From: Parabacteroides distasonis
Lineage (GTDB): Bacteria; Bacteroidota; Bacteroidia; Bacteroidales; Tannerellaceae
Reading direction: 5' to 3'
Assembly (NCBI GenBank): GCA_021531775.1
Contig: JAFBIU010000010.1
Location: 41,284 to 105,283 of the forward strand
Length of the DNA: 64,000 nt
Part shown: piece by piece, positions 1 through 11,315 of the stretch
Numbering within the stretch: the stretch's first letter is position 1
Layout of the letters: each line of letters starts with the position of its first letter
Notes under the pieces: generated by a model
What the model saw: only the letters and a program-made list of their open reading frames with translations
What the model was told of the DNA's origin: nothing
Databases searched by the model: none
Position numbers and translations under genes: made by a program

Positions 1-242
1 GTATGTGCCAAATTACCCAACTCCTCATAAGCTAAACGAGCCTCATATTTGGAACTGGCCGTCGAATAGCCGATATACTCCCGAATAATCGGGAAAGACT
101 TCCAAATAGCAAAAGCCTTAAAGGCGAGAATTATATTCACGCCTGCCCGTTCCTTGACACTACGAATTAACGCCAAGTTGTTTCTCAATAATTTCTCCTC
201 CATCACGTAACAAGGGGATGGAATCTGCTGGATGTCGATCAT
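1..242 (-). CDS. nspC: Carboxynorspermidine decarboxylase, N-terminal part (cut by window edge)
   Basis: The first 80 codons of a gene that runs off the left edge. NspC is a PLP enzyme of the alanine-racemase fold that decarboxylates carboxy(nor)spermidine in the alternative polyamine pathway. The visible start is MIDIQQIPSPCYVMEEKLL, followed by an ILAFKAFAIWKSFP segment whose first lysine fits the PLP lysine of the family, and then IGYSTASSKYEARLA, also typical of NspC. The ATG is at 242. It lies 50 bases after the helicase stop, with a good -7 box (277-284) between them, so it probably has its own promoter as well as readthrough. Confidence 0.85.
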   Translation of the reverse strand, partial: MIDIQQIPSPCYVMEEKLLRNNLALIRSVKERAGVNIILAFKAFAIWKSFPIIREYIGYSTASSKYEARLAYEELGNLAH

Positions 243-276
243 TTTGCTAAATTATCTTATTATATAATGCAATGTG

Positions 277-284
277 CAAAGATA
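277..284 (-). promoter_or_regulatory. Bacteroidetes -7 box (TATCTTTG) for nspC
   Basis: On the minus strand TATCTTTG matches TAnnTTTG exactly, 35 bases before the nspC ATG. No convincing TTTG lies 19-21 bases upstream, so only the -7 element is supported. Confidence 0.5.
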
Positions 285-291
285 AGGAATT

Positions 292-2640
292 TTACGAATC
301 CAATAGCGTTAGACGCGCAAACTTTGCTAACAATTGTTTTTGTCCAACCATAGAAAAAGCTACTGTTATTTTCAGATTGCCTCCTTCACCCTCCATAGCT
401 AAGACCTTACCCTCGCCAAAACGTTCGTGACGGACACGCGACCCTATCTGAAACCCTCCGGTATTGGGAAGAGAATTTGTTACGGGTTTGGCACTTGCAT
501 TGCTCCGCGATTCAACACCAGATCGAACGAAAGGCGTCTTCGAAGTCTCTTCCGGTGTCAACCGAGTCAGATGGGAAGGCACCACCTGCCGCAGTGGCGA
601 GCGAAAAGCAGGTTCGGACGTTGCTGTCGGTGCAGAATAGCTGCCCATGGCTGATGAACCTCCATTATTTCCTACTGTTGAAGGAATTGCCAAATAATCT
701 CGATCAATATCCTTCAAAAAACGACTGGGAGCACAAAAGTCAGTCTTTCCATTCCGATAACGGCTCTTTGCATAACTCAATACACAATTCTCCTCAGCGC
801 GTGTAATGGCCACATAAAACAGTCTTCGTTCCTCTTCTACTGACTTCGGATCGTCTTTGGACATAGCTGAAGGGAACAGGTCCTCTTCCATACCAACGAC
901 AAACACATTCTTAAATTCCAAACCTTTGGCCGCATGAACTGTCATCATCGTTACGCAGTCATTCGAACTCTGTTGATCTTGATCCGTAAGCAGAGCCACT
1001 TCCGACAAAAAGTCAGCCAAAGATGGATGTTCGCTACCCTCTTCACGTTGCGTCTCGCAAAACTCAGCCACACCATTGAGTAACTCCTGCAAATTTTCCT
1101 GACGACTGACACTCTCTAACGTACGGTCTTCAACAACAGCGGCCAATAAACCACTCTCTTTGATGATACGAGATGCCACCTCGTCAGCGGGTAACTGCTG
1201 ACTACAGGAAATAAACCCCTCGATCAGTTCACGAAAAGCACTCAGTTTTTTCAAAGTTCCACTGTTGATCTGTAGTCCATGTTCTAAGGGAGCCTGTAGC
1301 ACTTTCCACAAACTAACCTCCTCTTGTGTGGCTGCCGCCACTACCTTGTTCACAGTAGTATCTCCTATACCACGAGTGGGATAATTGATGATACGCTTGA
1401 GAGCCTCCTCATCGTGAGGATTCACAACTACCCGGAAGTAAGAAATGACATCTTTCACCTCTTTCCGCTGGTAAAAAGACAGTCCCCCATAAACCCGATA
1501 GGGAATTCCCCGTTTACGCAACGCTTCTTCCAAGACACGAGATTGAGCATTCGTACGATACAAAATGGCACAATCGGCATACTGATAACCACTACGTCGC
1601 ATATCACCGATACGGGATGCTACAATATACGCCTCTTCGAAATCAGAATAGGAGGAATAGATCGGCAATGGATGTCCCTCCTCCTGTTCCGAATAGACCC
1701 GCTTCTCGATCTGCCAACGATTCTTGTGGATCAAGCTATTAGCTGCATTGACAATCATCTGGGTAGATCGGTAATTACGCTCCAACTTGAATACCTGACA
1801 ATTCGTGTAAATATTTTTAAACTTCAGAATATTATCAATGTCTGCCCCCCGAAATGAATAGATACTTTGAGCATCATCACCTACCACACAAATATTGCCT
1901 CCTGCTTCACACAATTGCTGGACAATCTGATGCTGGGCATAATTAGTATCCTGATACTCATCTACCAGTACATATTGGAACAAATCCCGATAGTGCATCA
2001 ACACTTCCGGATGGTCGTGGAAAAGACGATAGGTTTGCAACAGCAAATCATCAAAGTCCATGGCACCAGCCTGTACACAACGACTGTGATAACGGGTGTA
2101 AATATCCCGGATCAGCGGCATTTTGGAGGAAAGATCATATTCCTGAGATTCCCGATCAGATGCATAACCAACTGCGGTCAATAATGCATTCTTCGCTCGA
2201 GAAATCCGGCTCTGAACTACACCCGGCCGATAGACCTTATCGTCCAGTTGCATCTCTTTGATGATGGATTTCAGCAAATTTTTCGAATCTGCCGCATCGT
2301 AAATGGTAAAATTAGAAGGATAACCAATATAGGCAGCCTCCTTACGCAAAATACGCGAGAAGATCGAATGAAACGTTCCCATCCAAAGATAGCGAGCTGA
2401 TTCCTCTCCGACCACACGTGCCACACGCTCCTTCATTTCCCGTGCAGCCTTATTGGTAAAGGTTAATGCCAAAATCCGGTAAGGTTTCATTCCCTGTTGC
2501 AACAGATAAGCCACCTTATAGGTCAACACACGTGTCTTACCAGAACCGGCACCGGCAATCACCAGTTCCGGTCCGTCCGTATAGACAACAGCTTCGCGCT
2601 GGGCTTCATTAAGTTGATCTAAATAGTCCAAATCTTCCAT
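292..2640 (-). CDS. pcrA: ATP-dependent DNA helicase, PcrA/UvrD type
   Basis: Superfamily 1A 3'-5' DNA helicase used in nucleotide excision repair, mismatch repair and removal of proteins from DNA. It has 782 residues, normal for the family. Visible motifs in order: Q-motif LNEAQREAV (10-18), Walker A AGAGSGKT (29-36), Ia ALTFTNKAAREM (about 58-69), II VLVDEYQDTN (about 226), III VVGDDAQSIYSFRGAD, IV LERNYRST, V VHAAKGLEFKNVF and VI RRLFYVAITRAEE. The C-terminal GSRVRHERFGEGKV segment is the Tudor-like tail of PcrA/UvrD. The start codon shares one base with the metH stop (TAATG), so the two are translationally coupled. UvrD and PcrA names cannot be separated from sequence alone. Confidence 0.95.
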   Translation of the reverse strand: MEDLDYLDQLNEAQREAVVYTDGPELVIAGAGSGKTRVLTYKVAYLLQQGMKPYRILALTFTNKAAREMKERVARVVGEESARYLWMGTFHSIFSRILRKEAAYIGYPSNFTIYDAADSKNLLKSIIKEMQLDDKVYRPGVVQSRISRAKNALLTAVGYASDRESQEYDLSSKMPLIRDIYTRYHSRCVQAGAMDFDDLLLQTYRLFHDHPEVLMHYRDLFQYVLVDEYQDTNYAQHQIVQQLCEAGGNICVVGDDAQSIYSFRGADIDNILKFKNIYTNCQVFKLERNYRSTQMIVNAANSLIHKNRWQIEKRVYSEQEEGHPLPIYSSYSDFEEAYIVASRIGDMRRSGYQYADCAILYRTNAQSRVLEEALRKRGIPYRVYGGLSFYQRKEVKDVISYFRVVVNPHDEEALKRIINYPTRGIGDTTVNKVVAAATQEEVSLWKVLQAPLEHGLQINSGTLKKLSAFRELIEGFISCSQQLPADEVASRIIKESGLLAAVVEDRTLESVSRQENLQELLNGVAEFCETQREEGSEHPSLADFLSEVALLTDQDQQSSNDCVTMMTVHAAKGLEFKNVFVVGMEEDLFPSAMSKDDPKSVEEERRLFYVAITRAEENCVLSYAKSRYRNGKTDFCAPSRFLKDIDRDYLAIPSTVGNNGGSSAMGSYSAPTATSEPAFRSPLRQVVPSHLTRLTPEETSKTPFVRSGVESRSNASAKPVTNSLPNTGGFQIGSRVRHERFGEGKVLAMEGEGGNLKITVAFSMVGQKQLLAKFARLTLLDS

Positions 2641-5600
2641 TATCGTACCATGCGACTTAATAGACGACGAACCTCTTCCAACGGCAACTGACGACGATAC
2701 GCATAATCCTGTAATTGCTCCTGATCAATCGACCCTACCATGAAATAAGAGGAATCTTGATGTGCCAAATAAAGTCCACTAACAGCTGCAGTCGGAGTCA
2801 TGGCTCCATTCTCCGTCAATCCAATTCCGATCTGCGAGAAGTCCAACAAACGATCCAGTGTAAAATTCAAACACTGATCCGGCAATGAAGGATAGCCCAC
2901 AGCAGGGCGGATTCCCTGATACTTCACCCGGAACAGATCGGCCAATGACAACTGTTCATCTGGCACATAACCCCAAAACTGTTTCCGAACCTGTTCATGC
3001 AAATATTCAGCTGTTGCTTCAGCCAACCGGTCAGTCAATGTCTGCAACAACATCGCTCGATAGGTATCCCCTTCTGCCTCAAAAGATGCATGCAGAGATT
3101 CCGCACCAGCTCCACCTGTTACGGCAAATGCTCCTACATAGTCCGTACGGCCACATGATTGGGGCATTACATAATCCGCCAATGACTTATAAGTATTATC
3201 CTCCCGTTTCACCTGCTGACGCAATACTGGCAAAGCGACCTGATCCATCCAAATCGTATCTGCTTCACTATAAGCAGGGAAGAATCCATAAACAGCACGA
3301 CAATAATCAACTCGTTGCTCTACCAGCTGGGCCAACAATTCTTTTGCATCTTGATATAGATGAATAGCTTCTTCAGCCTTTTCCCGTTCTGCACCCGTAA
3401 AACCGGCCAGCCAAGAAGAGCGACAACCCTCGCAATCATGAAGTTGCGTAAGTTCGGCAAAACGTCCATTCAACTTCCAAGCCGTAAAGAAGAAAGTCCA
3501 ATGTATATAGGGAATAATTGTTTCCAATGGAATGTGCGACAACACCTGTACACCTGTCTGATTCGGAACGACGGGCTGGTATGTAGCCCAATCTATCTGT
3601 GGAGCATGTGTCCGAGCTTCAGCCAACGGAACCAATACCTCCTGTTTTTGATTGAACGACTGACGCAACGACTCCTGTTCCTCCTGCAATTGGGTGACAT
3701 ACGAATCGTGCGTCTCTGGATTCAACAGTTTGGCCGCTATCAATGGATTTTGCGAAGCATCCAGCACATGAATTACGGGTCCCTGGTAATGAGGCGCGAT
3801 CTTCACAGCTGTATGCAACTTAGACGTTGTAGCACCTCCTACCATGATCGGAATCTGTAACCCGGCTTGTTTCATGGCCTCGGCAACATGCGCCATCTCT
3901 TCCAGTGAAGGTGTGATCAATCCAGAAAGGCAAACCACATCCGGTTTCTCCTCCAAAGCTCGTTTCACAATCACTTCTGCTGGCACCATAACTCCCAAAT
4001 CAATCACTTCGTAATTGTTGCAAGCCAACACAATTGATACAATATTCTTACCAATATCGTGCACATCCCCCTTAACCGTAGCAAACAAGACCTTACCCGC
4101 TTTGACTGCACCCGACTGCTGTTGTTCTGCCTCAATTGCTGGTTGTAATATAGCCACAGCCTTCTTCATTGTACGAGCCGTCTTAACCACCTGCGGCAAA
4201 AACATTTTACCCGATCCAAACAGATCACCTACCCGGTTCATACCATTCATCAATGGGCCGTCGATGATCTCAACAGCATGTGCATAGTGTTGCAAAGCTT
4301 CCTGCAAATCCACTTCCAAATAGTCTGGCAGACCTTTTATCAACGCATATTCCAACCGCTCCGTCAATGACAAATCACGCCAAGCCTCATGTTTTTCAGC
4401 CGTTGTTCCCTGAGCCTCCTGATGCAACTGCTGTGCATAAGCAATCAACTCTTCGGTTGCCTCCGGCCGACGATTCAGGATCACATCCTCCAACAACGTA
4501 CGGAAAGCTGGTTCAATCTCTTCATAGGTAACAGAGGAAGAAGGATTAACAATCCCCATATCCATACCTTTGGCAATCGCATGATACAAGAATACAGCAT
4601 GCATAGCTTCACGTACATAATTATTGCCGCGGAATGAAAACGACAGGTTACTAACACCTCCACTTACCTTGGCACCCGGCAAATGCTGTTTGATCCACTC
4701 CGTTGCACGAATAAAAGCCAATCCATAACCATTATGTTCCTCAATTCCCGTGGCAATTGCCAAAACATTGGGATCGAAGATGATGTCATTCGGATCAAAC
4801 CCAATTTGTTCGGTCAGCAAACGATAAGCACGTTCGCAAATAGCAATCTTCCGATCGAATGTATCCGCCTGTCCTGTTTCATCGAAAGCCATGACAACCA
4901 CTGCAGCTCCTAATTGACGAATCCGTCGAGCATGGTGCAAAAATAGCTCTTCGCCCTCTTTTAACGAAATCGAATTGACGATGCTTTTACCCTGTACACA
5001 CATCAAACCTTGTTCGATCACTTCCCATTTAGAAGAATCTATCATCACTGGAACACGTGCTATATCGGGTTCAGAAGCGATCAGATTAAGGAAATTCTTC
5101 ATTTCGGAGACAGCATCTAACATACCGTCATCCATATTGATATCAATCACTTGCGCTCCATCTTCAACCTGTTTACGAGCAATGTGCAACGCCTCTTCAT
5201 AATTCTTTTCCTTGATCAAACGCAAGAACTTACGTGAACCAGCCACATTACAACGTTCTCCCACATTGACAAAATTATTTTCAGGACGAATCTCTAAGCG
5301 TTCCAAACCAGAAAGGCTCAAACAATCCGTCTTAGCAACCGGTTGATGCGGTTTCTTTCCTTTTACCAAATCCGGGAATAAAGCGATATGAGCAGGAGTC
5401 GTTCCACAACACCCTCCCAACACATTGACCAATCCCTCCTCCACAAAAGGACGAACGTGTTCAAGCATTGTTTCCGGTGTTTCATCGTATGCACCAAATG
5501 TATTAGGCAATCCAGCATTCGGATAAGCACTAATGTAAAAGGGAGCGATACGGGCCAATTCTGCCAGATAAGGCTTCATGTCAGCTGCCCCAAATGAGCA

Positions 5601-6335
5601 ATTCAAACCAATGCTAACAAGAGGAAAATGCTGAATCGAAGTCACGAAAGCAGCCAAGGTCTGCCCCGAGAAAGTTCGACCGCCTTGAGCAGACAATGTC
5701 AATGAAAGCATGATAGGTAAATCCAGATGTTGCGCTTCCAACAGGGCTGTTGCGGCTTCCAATCCAGCTTTGACATTGAGCGTGTCAAACGTGGTTTCAA
5801 AGAGAATAATGTCAACACCTCCATCAATCAGCGCTTGCACTTGTTCACGATACGCCCGATACAGATCCTGATAGGTTACAGCCCGATAAGCCGGATCATT
5901 CACATCCGGACTCATGGATGCAGTTTTATTCGTTGGTCCACAAGAACCCGCTACAAAAATCAAGCGGTCCGGATGAGCCGCCATGAAACGATCGGCCTCC
6001 TCTCGTGCCAAGCGAGCTGCCGACAAGTTCATTTCACGTACATAATCCACCATTCCATAATCCTCCATAGAAATGGCATTGGCATTGAAAGTGTTCGTGG
6101 CAAAAATATCTGCTCCAGCCTCCATATATTGACGATGGATCGATCGAATTACATGAGGTTGAGTAATATTCAAAAGATCATTATTACCTTTCAACTGACC
6201 GGGAAAATCTTTAAAGCGATCTCCCCGATAATCTGATTCTGTCAATCGGAAGCCCTGAATCATCGTACCCAAACCCCCATCCAACACTAAAACACGCTCC
6301 TTCAGTTGCTGAAGGAATAATTCTTTCTTGCTCAT
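2640..6335 (-). CDS. metH: Cobalamin-dependent methionine synthase
   Basis: Transfers methyl from 5-methyltetrahydrofolate to homocysteine through methylcobalamin. It is full length (1231 residues) with all modules: homocysteine-binding domain (1-330) with zinc ligands in GLNCSFG (about 243) and [10 protein letters not shown] (about 308-309); pterin-binding domain starting [16 protein letters not shown] (about 355); cap domain (about 650-735); B12 domain with cobalt-ligand motif DVHDIGKN (His about 759); and a C-terminal AdoMet activation domain (about 900-1220). It follows smpB by 37 bases and overlaps pcrA by one base. No cobalamin riboswitch is evident in the short gap in front. Confidence 0.97.
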   Translation of the reverse strand: MSKKELFLQQLKERVLVLDGGLGTMIQGFRLTESDYRGDRFKDFPGQLKGNNDLLNITQPHVIRSIHRQYMEAGADIFATNTFNANAISMEDYGMVDYVREMNLSAARLAREEADRFMAAHPDRLIFVAGSCGPTNKTASMSPDVNDPAYRAVTYQDLYRAYREQVQALIDGGVDIILFETTFDTLNVKAGLEAATALLEAQHLDLPIMLSLTLSAQGGRTFSGQTLAAFVTSIQHFPLVSIGLNCSFGAADMKPYLAELARIAPFYISAYPNAGLPNTFGAYDETPETMLEHVRPFVEEGLVNVLGGCCGTTPAHIALFPDLVKGKKPHQPVAKTDCLSLSGLERLEIRPENNFVNVGERCNVAGSRKFLRLIKEKNYEEALHIARKQVEDGAQVIDINMDDGMLDAVSEMKNFLNLIASEPDIARVPVMIDSSKWEVIEQGLMCVQGKSIVNSISLKEGEELFLHHARRIRQLGAAVVVMAFDETGQADTFDRKIAICERAYRLLTEQIGFDPNDIIFDPNVLAIATGIEEHNGYGLAFIRATEWIKQHLPGAKVSGGVSNLSFSFRGNNYVREAMHAVFLYHAIAKGMDMGIVNPSSSVTYEEIEPAFRTLLEDVILNRRPEATEELIAYAQQLHQEAQGTTAEKHEAWRDLSLTERLEYALIKGLPDYLEVDLQEALQHYAHAVEIIDGPLMNGMNRVGDLFGSGKMFLPQVVKTARTMKKAVAILQPAIEAEQQQSGAVKAGKVLFATVKGDVHDIGKNIVSIVLACNNYEVIDLGVMVPAEVIVKRALEEKPDVVCLSGLITPSLEEMAHVAEAMKQAGLQIPIMVGGATTSKLHTAVKIAPHYQGPVIHVLDASQNPLIAAKLLNPETHDSYVTQLQEEQESLRQSFNQKQEVLVPLAEARTHAPQIDWATYQPVVPNQTGVQVLSHIPLETIIPYIHWTFFFTAWKLNGRFAELTQLHDCEGCRSSWLAGFTGAEREKAEEAIHLYQDAKELLAQLVEQRVDYCRAVYGFFPAYSEADTIWMDQVALPVLRQQVKREDNTYKSLADYVMPQSCGRTDYVGAFAVTGGAGAESLHASFEAEGDTYRAMLLQTLTDRLAEATAEYLHEQVRKQFWGYVPDEQLSLADLFRVKYQGIRPAVGYPSLPDQCLNFTLDRLLDFSQIGIGLTENGAMTPTAAVSGLYLAHQDSSYFMVGSIDQEQLQDYAYRRQLPLEEVRRLLSRMVR

Positions 6336-6372
6336 CTCGTAGTATTGTATTTATCAATATAGAATGCCTTGA

Positions 6373-6834
6373 TTAGTGCTTAAAGGCGCGGTCCATTTCT
6401 CGTTTGTCGTCACGTTCTTTTATGGAGTCACGTTTATCATATTCCTTTTTACCTTTGGCTATGGCTACAATCACCTTGGCCAACCCCTTTTCATTAATGA
6501 AAAGACGAGTGGGTACAATGGTGAAACCATTGTTTCGTGAAGCCGTCTCCAGTTTACGTATTTCTTTCCGCGTCAACAACAACTTCCGGTCCCGCCGAGC
6601 TATATGATTGTTATACGTTCCATAGAAATACTCTGCAATGTACATGTTCTTAACCCATACTTCGCCTTTTTCCACCAAACAAAACGTATCGACCAAACTG
6701 GCCTTACCCAGTCGGATCGATTTGATTTCTGTCCCCGTCAGCACAATTCCGGCTGTAAAAGTATCGAGCAACTCATAGTCAAAAGTAGCCCGCTTATTCT
6801 TTATCTGTATATTCTTACTTATTTTTTCTTTCAT
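6373..6834 (-). CDS. smpB: SsrA-binding protein
   Basis: SmpB binds tmRNA and brings it to stalled ribosomes for trans-translation. About 153 residues with hallmarks [14 protein letters not shown] at the N-terminus, [13 protein letters not shown], and a basic C-terminal tail [16 protein letters not shown] that enters the mRNA channel. The ATG at 6834 overlaps the upstream gene's TGA by one base (TGATG); a GTG one codon earlier is less likely. Second gene of a Yip1-smpB-metH-pcrA run. Confidence 0.95.
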   Translation of the reverse strand: MKEKISKNIQIKNKRATFDYELLDTFTAGIVLTGTEIKSIRLGKASLVDTFCLVEKGEVWVKNMYIAEYFYGTYNNHIARRDRKLLLTRKEIRKLETASRNNGFTIVPTRLFINEKGLAKVIVAIAKGKKEYDKRDSIKERDDKREMDRAFKH

Positions 6835-7406
6835 CACGCATCAAAACTTAGCCCTGGCATCAACAATGCCAAAATAAATTCAATCACTGTCGGCATGAGG
6901 AGGATAATAGCTGTGGCAGTCAACACAAACTTCAGACGGACCTTTTCATCCAACCCCAGATACTCATCCGCACCTTCCCACACGATATATATTGTATATA
7001 CTATAAAAATCCGCAGGAAAAAGAATTCCGGCAACAACATCAACACAATATTCAACGCAAACATCAACGATGAAGCATAACCTACAAACTGCTGCCATAG
7101 CTGCATATCCTTCTTTTGGTTAAACCAACTCTGCCACAACTCATTCAAAATATATGCAGCCAAAAAGAAACCTCCAAAAGAGGAAACAAGCGTCTTGATA
7201 GACGACTTCAATGCCAACTCCACATCAAACTCCTTACGGGTAAACAGAATACCCAAGAATGCCACAACCGTCATCAATCCAATTAACGGATAGATGAAAC
7301 TGGCCAGAAATTCTTCGTTATTCTCCTTTCTTTTTGCCAAAAGGTGCCACGTACGTCTCGGTTGAGAAATAATGGCTATGATTCTTCTCAAAATCTCTTT
7401 ATACAT
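6834..7406 (-). CDS. Yip1-family polytopic membrane protein
   Basis: 190 residues, basic N-terminus followed by about five hydrophobic segments (roughly 37-57, 75-95, 110-140, 160-185). The pattern fits the bacterial Yip1 domain family, whose molecular role is not settled. First gene of the smpB-metH-pcrA run, with a -7 box 23 bases before the start. Function cannot be deduced. Confidence 0.7.
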   Translation of the reverse strand: MYKEILRRIIAIISQPRRTWHLLAKRKENNEEFLASFIYPLIGLMTVVAFLGILFTRKEFDVELALKSSIKTLVSSFGGFFLAAYILNELWQSWFNQKKDMQLWQQFVGYASSLMFALNIVLMLLPEFFFLRIFIVYTIYIVWEGADEYLGLDEKVRLKFVLTATAIILLMPTVIEFILALLMPGLSFDA

Positions 7407-7428
7407 TGCCTCATTTGTTTTGTTCAGA

Positions 7429-7436
7429 CAAATATA
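7429..7436 (-). promoter_or_regulatory. -7 box (TATATTTG) before the Yip1-smpB-metH operon
   Basis: Exact TAnnTTTG on the minus strand, 23 bases before the first gene's ATG. The -33 element is not clear. Confidence 0.5.
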
Positions 7437-7481
7437 GACAAAATTCTATGATGCGTACTATTTTTTCTGATTTTTTCATGT

Positions 7482-7502
7482 AAAGGGCGCAATACGCGCC
7501 CC
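7482..7502 (-). terminator. Probable intrinsic terminator after the 7505-8251 gene
   Basis: A 6-bp GC stem (GGGCGC/GCGCCC) with a short loop directly after the stop codon, followed on the minus strand by TTTA. The T-run is short, so termination may be partial. Confidence 0.45.
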
Positions 7503-7504
7503 TT

Positions 7505-8251
7505 TCAGAACAGTTTGCCACACATACGGAATCGGATTACAGGATATACTTTCAATTTATTGATAATATCCGTAAAATCATTGTCAACCTCTGCTATGAG
7601 CTGATCCACTTGTCCGAAGTCTGAATAAACCTCAGGAGTGCCATGCAACTGCACACCTGCATCCAGCATAAAATTAATACGTTTCGACGGTACAGCCCGA
7701 CCATAACCTAATCCCACATAAGGACGAACGGCTGACACCTTCAAACCACCAGATACGTTACCGTTCTGATCAACGGGAATAGACACATCACCGATCTGCA
7801 GCCCTGCCGAACCACCTGCAGCAATCAATTGCTGCAACTCATCACTATGGCCTGTTATCTGGACAAACTTATCACCACCAAAAGAGGCTCCAGCTGCCAC
7901 AAAGAAACCATTTGAACGGAAAGGATAGAGATTCAGCAACAGTTCACCTGTTGTACGCTTGGTCGATCCTTCCAGTTCGACCTCCGCACTTTGCGGATAT
8001 CCCTGCGGAACACCTTTCAAATCCGCATTGACTTCATCTGTCACTGTAAACTTCGGCATGAAAGAAACCCCACCTCGCAACGCAAGGTAATTCCCAATGG
8101 GAGTTGACACTTCAAGACCCACACCTACTGTACTGACACTCAGACCTAACCCTAATGAGTTGAAATAACCATAATCGGCCTGAGCCATTACCCGATGCCC
8201 ACCACAAATCAATAGTAAAAGCATCCCTAAAGCAATCATTTGACGTTTCAT
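7505..8251 (-). CDS. Secreted outer-membrane beta-barrel protein, unknown role
   Basis: 248 residues with a clear signal peptide (MKRQ followed by a hydrophobic core, cleavage near VMA-QA). The mature part alternates short amphipathic strands rich in Gly and aromatics (GYFNSLGLGLSVSTVGVGL; VRPYVGLGYGRAV) and ends in phenylalanine, as expected for a small outer-membrane barrel. No specific family is recognised. It sits 25 bases after the GH51 gene and is probably co-transcribed. Confidence 0.7.
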   Translation of the reverse strand: MKRQMIALGMLLLLICGGHRVMAQADYGYFNSLGLGLSVSTVGVGLEVSTPIGNYLALRGGVSFMPKFTVTDEVNADLKGVPQGYPQSAEVELEGSTKRTTGELLLNLYPFRSNGFFVAAGASFGGDKFVQITGHSDELQQLIAAGGSAGLQIGDVSIPVDQNGNVSGGLKVSAVRPYVGLGYGRAVPSKRINFMLDAGVQLHGTPEVYSDFGQVDQLIAEVDNDFTDIINKLKVYPVIRFRMCGKLF

Positions 8252-8276
8252 ATTGTGTTAATTTAAAATGAATAAA

Positions 8277-10754
8277 TTACTCTACCTGCAACAACAGCAA
8301 TGTAACTGAATTAGGTGGGAAATGATATATCATCGGTCCACCTAATGAGAAACGAACTGTTTGGTGAACATTAGACACAACATCAGGCATGTCTAATGTA
8401 TTACGATCCTCCGGAGCTCCTGATATCTGCCAACATTCCGCATCCAAACCAACTGAAAGACCTTGTACTCGTAACTCGGTTTTCTCCTCATGATTAGTCG
8501 TGTTCACTACTTTCAAATAGAGACGATTCGATAGATAGTCGATCACCGTTCCTGCTACCAAAGAGGGTAATGGTTGTAAATGAACAGCATGAACCAATAC
8601 ATCATCCACGTAACAGGTCAACGATTCATCTTGACATTCAATCCGTATCTGATACACCCGATTATTCTCCAACGGAAACGATGTCGAAGAACTCAACGTA
8701 TCTTTCACCGAACCCACTTGTCGATAAAGTTCCGATTTACCGGCTCCCAAAGTCATACAGACGTAGTCACAGGAATCTCCAGAAAGACCATTATCACGCA
8801 TACGTATTTGAATCTGTCCACTACCCTTCGTCCGTTGCATCTCCATCGTGAATGTACCGTTGTAGGCTAATGGATCTCCAGTTAACAGATAATTCCAACG
8901 ATTTGCATCTGGTTGAAGGACTCCCTTTTCTACCCTCCAACCACCGGAAAGAGTTTCGGCAGCTGTTACCGAGACTCCATCAATCATCACATTTTTCAGT
9001 TCAAAACTGTTGTCAAACAACTCGAAGCCAAACCTGCCAAAAGTCACTTGCGGACGCATATACGTTTGCACACTCGTCTTGATCGTTTCATCTCCTCTGT
9101 AGTCATTGAACAGTTTCCAAACTAAGTATGAAGGAGTGACCGCTGAACGATAATGGTCGAACTCGATCAAAGCAGGACGTGTTGTCGGATAATTCACATT
9201 CCGTAATATGGGTGCATAAGCCAACTGCTTTACCAAAGATGGATTACGTTCCACACCTATCAAGAAACAAGCTTCTCCCAAAGCGGCTTGTAAGGTACCG
9301 CCTTCACCATTCCATGTCCCGAACTCTCCGATGAAAAGGCCTTGTGAACGACGATAGATCCGATCTGAATCAAACCGATTACAGGCTGCTTCAAAAAAAG
9401 CGGGTGAAGCGCCATAATGCGAATCGACCCAATCCCCCCAATTCTTCCGGGATGTAAAGGAACTACTGATCACGGTAATCTCAGGATCAAATTCTTTAAT
9501 TGCAGCACGGAACAATTCGAATCGTTTCCGATATTCCATACCATAATTCTCACTTCCGATCTCCACATATTTCAATCGGAAAGGTTCTGGATGTCCATTC
9601 CGTGATCTCCAACTCCCCCACAGAGAATCGGCTGATTCATTTGCATAACGCAAGGCATTTAATGCATCATCTACCAGCTTATCCATTGCCGTGATATCCT
9701 CGTAACGTGGACGTCGGCTCTGACTCGTTACCCCACTATGAATAACAAAGACAGGTTCAGCTTCCAAATCTTCGCAAAGTTGCAAGAACTCGTGAAAGCC
9801 CAATCCATTTGTTGAACCATAAGAATGGACGTTCCAAAACGATTTTCGCGAAGCTATGTCACCCAGACTCTCCCGCCACAAAGGGAAAGTACCAGCCGTA
9901 TAGCCTTCGGCAAATGAACCACCTGGAAAACGGATAAACTGTGGATGTAGTGCAGCTATCAAATCCATCAGATCAGCTCGTTGTCCGTTCGAACGCCCCT
10001 TCCATGTCTTCTCCGGAAACAAAGAAACAACATCCAACCAAAAAACGGCCGCACTGTCTGTTCGAAAGGTGAGCACGGCATTGTTCCAATTCTCAGTAGC
10101 CGTAAACACATGACTATAACGTCGCCACTCGTAGGAAGGTGCAATCGTAAAGTTCTCACTACCTCGACAGGAACGAATTGAATCTTCTAAAGCAACCTGA
10201 ATCTCTTTGGGAACCATAGAAGCCCCCTTAGCAAAAAAAGAAAGAACATAGGTCTCTCCCTTCCGAATAGAAATCCCTTTGTAGCCCGTTGCATAAACAC
10301 CACCTCTCTTGCCATCTGTTGGAACGGAAGAGACAAGTAACGAACGACGGTTATACTCATTAATCGTTCCCTGAGTATCTATATATAGATGTGTATCTGT
10401 CGTCAATGGATGCCATCCCACAATGGAATCCGGACGTATGAAGGGTAATGACCAGCCATTGGGTGTACTGAGCAGATTACTGGCAAAATTATACGGACAA
10501 TTCAAGGGTGGCACCCCATCTTCAAAACTACGATTCTGTATCAGTTCTGCATACAAACCACCATCCAGTGCATGGTTTACTTCCTCTAACGAAAGACCAT
10601 ATAAAGAGGGATTGACTGGGCTTCGCAACGCCTCTCCGTCAATTGTAATAACCGACAAAACCGGTGCCTCGGGTTGGCAACCCCAACCCAATAACACCAG
10701 TATCCATCCAACCATTACCTTGACGTAATGCAACATCAACTGTTTTTTTATCAA
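8277..10754 (-). CDS. GH51-like alpha-L-arabinofuranosidase lipoprotein
   Basis: 825 residues. A hydrophobic segment and lipobox LLGWGC (Cys about 26) predict a lipoprotein. Next comes a carbohydrate-binding-like beta sandwich (about 70-230, with GGVYATGYKGISIRKGE), then a TIM-barrel catalytic region. Candidate catalytic acids are Glu in VEIGSENYG (about 400, acid/base) and Glu in GLFIGEFGTW (about 478, nucleophile). A LamG-like insert (about 600-720) interrupts the C-terminal beta domain. GH51 enzymes remove terminal arabinofuranose from plant arabinans and arabinoxylans. No SusC/SusD pair lies beside it, so this is not a full polysaccharide-utilisation locus; it is bracketed by two small barrel proteins. 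Confidence 0.85.
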   Translation of the reverse strand: MIKKQLMLHYVKVMVGWILVLLGWGCQPEAPVLSVITIDGEALRSPVNPSLYGLSLEEVNHALDGGLYAELIQNRSFEDGVPPLNCPYNFASNLLSTPNGWSLPFIRPDSIVGWHPLTTDTHLYIDTQGTINEYNRRSLLVSSVPTDGKRGGVYATGYKGISIRKGETYVLSFFAKGASMVPKEIQVALEDSIRSCRGSENFTIAPSYEWRRYSHVFTATENWNNAVLTFRTDSAAVFWLDVVSLFPEKTWKGRSNGQRADLMDLIAALHPQFIRFPGGSFAEGYTAGTFPLWRESLGDIASRKSFWNVHSYGSTNGLGFHEFLQLCEDLEAEPVFVIHSGVTSQSRRPRYEDITAMDKLVDDALNALRYANESADSLWGSWRSRNGHPEPFRLKYVEIGSENYGMEYRKRFELFRAAIKEFDPEITVISSSFTSRKNWGDWVDSHYGASPAFFEAACNRFDSDRIYRRSQGLFIGEFGTWNGEGGTLQAALGEACFLIGVERNPSLVKQLAYAPILRNVNYPTTRPALIEFDHYRSAVTPSYLVWKLFNDYRGDETIKTSVQTYMRPQVTFGRFGFELFDNSFELKNVMIDGVSVTAAETLSGGWRVEKGVLQPDANRWNYLLTGDPLAYNGTFTMEMQRTKGSGQIQIRMRDNGLSGDSCDYVCMTLGAGKSELYRQVGSVKDTLSSSTSFPLENNRVYQIRIECQDESLTCYVDDVLVHAVHLQPLPSLVAGTVIDYLSNRLYLKVVNTTNHEEKTELRVQGLSVGLDAECWQISGAPEDRNTLDMPDVVSNVHQTVRFSLGGPMIYHFPPNSVTLLLLQVE

Positions 10755-10760
10755 TTCATG

Positions 10761-11264
10761 TTAGAAATTATAGCCCAAACGGATGCCTAAAAGAGCCTGA
10801 TCCAAGTCTTTGATGATATTATATTTAACCTCCAGACCGACTGTAAATTCACGTGTAACGTACACTTCGCCTCCCAAACCGATATTTGCACCTAATCGTG
10901 TGATGGTATCCGATGTCTTGACGTCACCGAACCAATCACCAGCTCCGTCCCACGTCCAAGCAGAAAAGCTCAAACCTGCTAAAGGATAGAATGCAAACTG
11001 ATTGGTCAGACGTACCAAGTAATGAGCATTCATGTCCACCAGCCAAGCACTAATACCATCTTTCTTAACCAAGTATGTTACACCCGGATTCAACCGAATT
11101 GCATCTGACAGACAATAACGATAGTCCAAACCCAAAGATGCCTGTTCAGAATCAAAGCCATAACCCACACCAAATCCAACACTGGAATGTCCTTCACGTG
11201 TCTGTGCAGAAGCAAAAGTGACTGCACCTACCAATAATGTCAAAATCACAAATAACTTTTTCAT
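10761..11264 (-). CDS. Small outer-membrane beta-barrel protein
   Basis: 167 residues: signal peptide (MKKLFVILTLLVGAVTFASA-Q), then eight or so amphipathic strands ending in GIRLGYNF with C-terminal Phe, the usual signature for insertion by the BAM machinery. It resembles the porin-like OMP_b-brl group. Six bases separate it from the GH51 gene, so they are likely one transcript. Confidence 0.75.
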   Translation of the reverse strand: MKKLFVILTLLVGAVTFASAQTREGHSSVGFGVGYGFDSEQASLGLDYRYCLSDAIRLNPGVTYLVKKDGISAWLVDMNAHYLVRLTNQFAFYPLAGLSFSAWTWDGAGDWFGDVKTSDTITRLGANIGLGGEVYVTREFTVGLEVKYNIIKDLDQALLGIRLGYNF

Positions 11265-11315
11265 AATTCTTTTCTAATTACGTTCGACTTCATTTTTAGT
11301 TATAGATATACAACA

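Noticed and set aside
6336..6372. Cobalamin riboswitch before metH
   Set aside because: The gap to smpB is only 37 bases, too short for a B12 aptamer.
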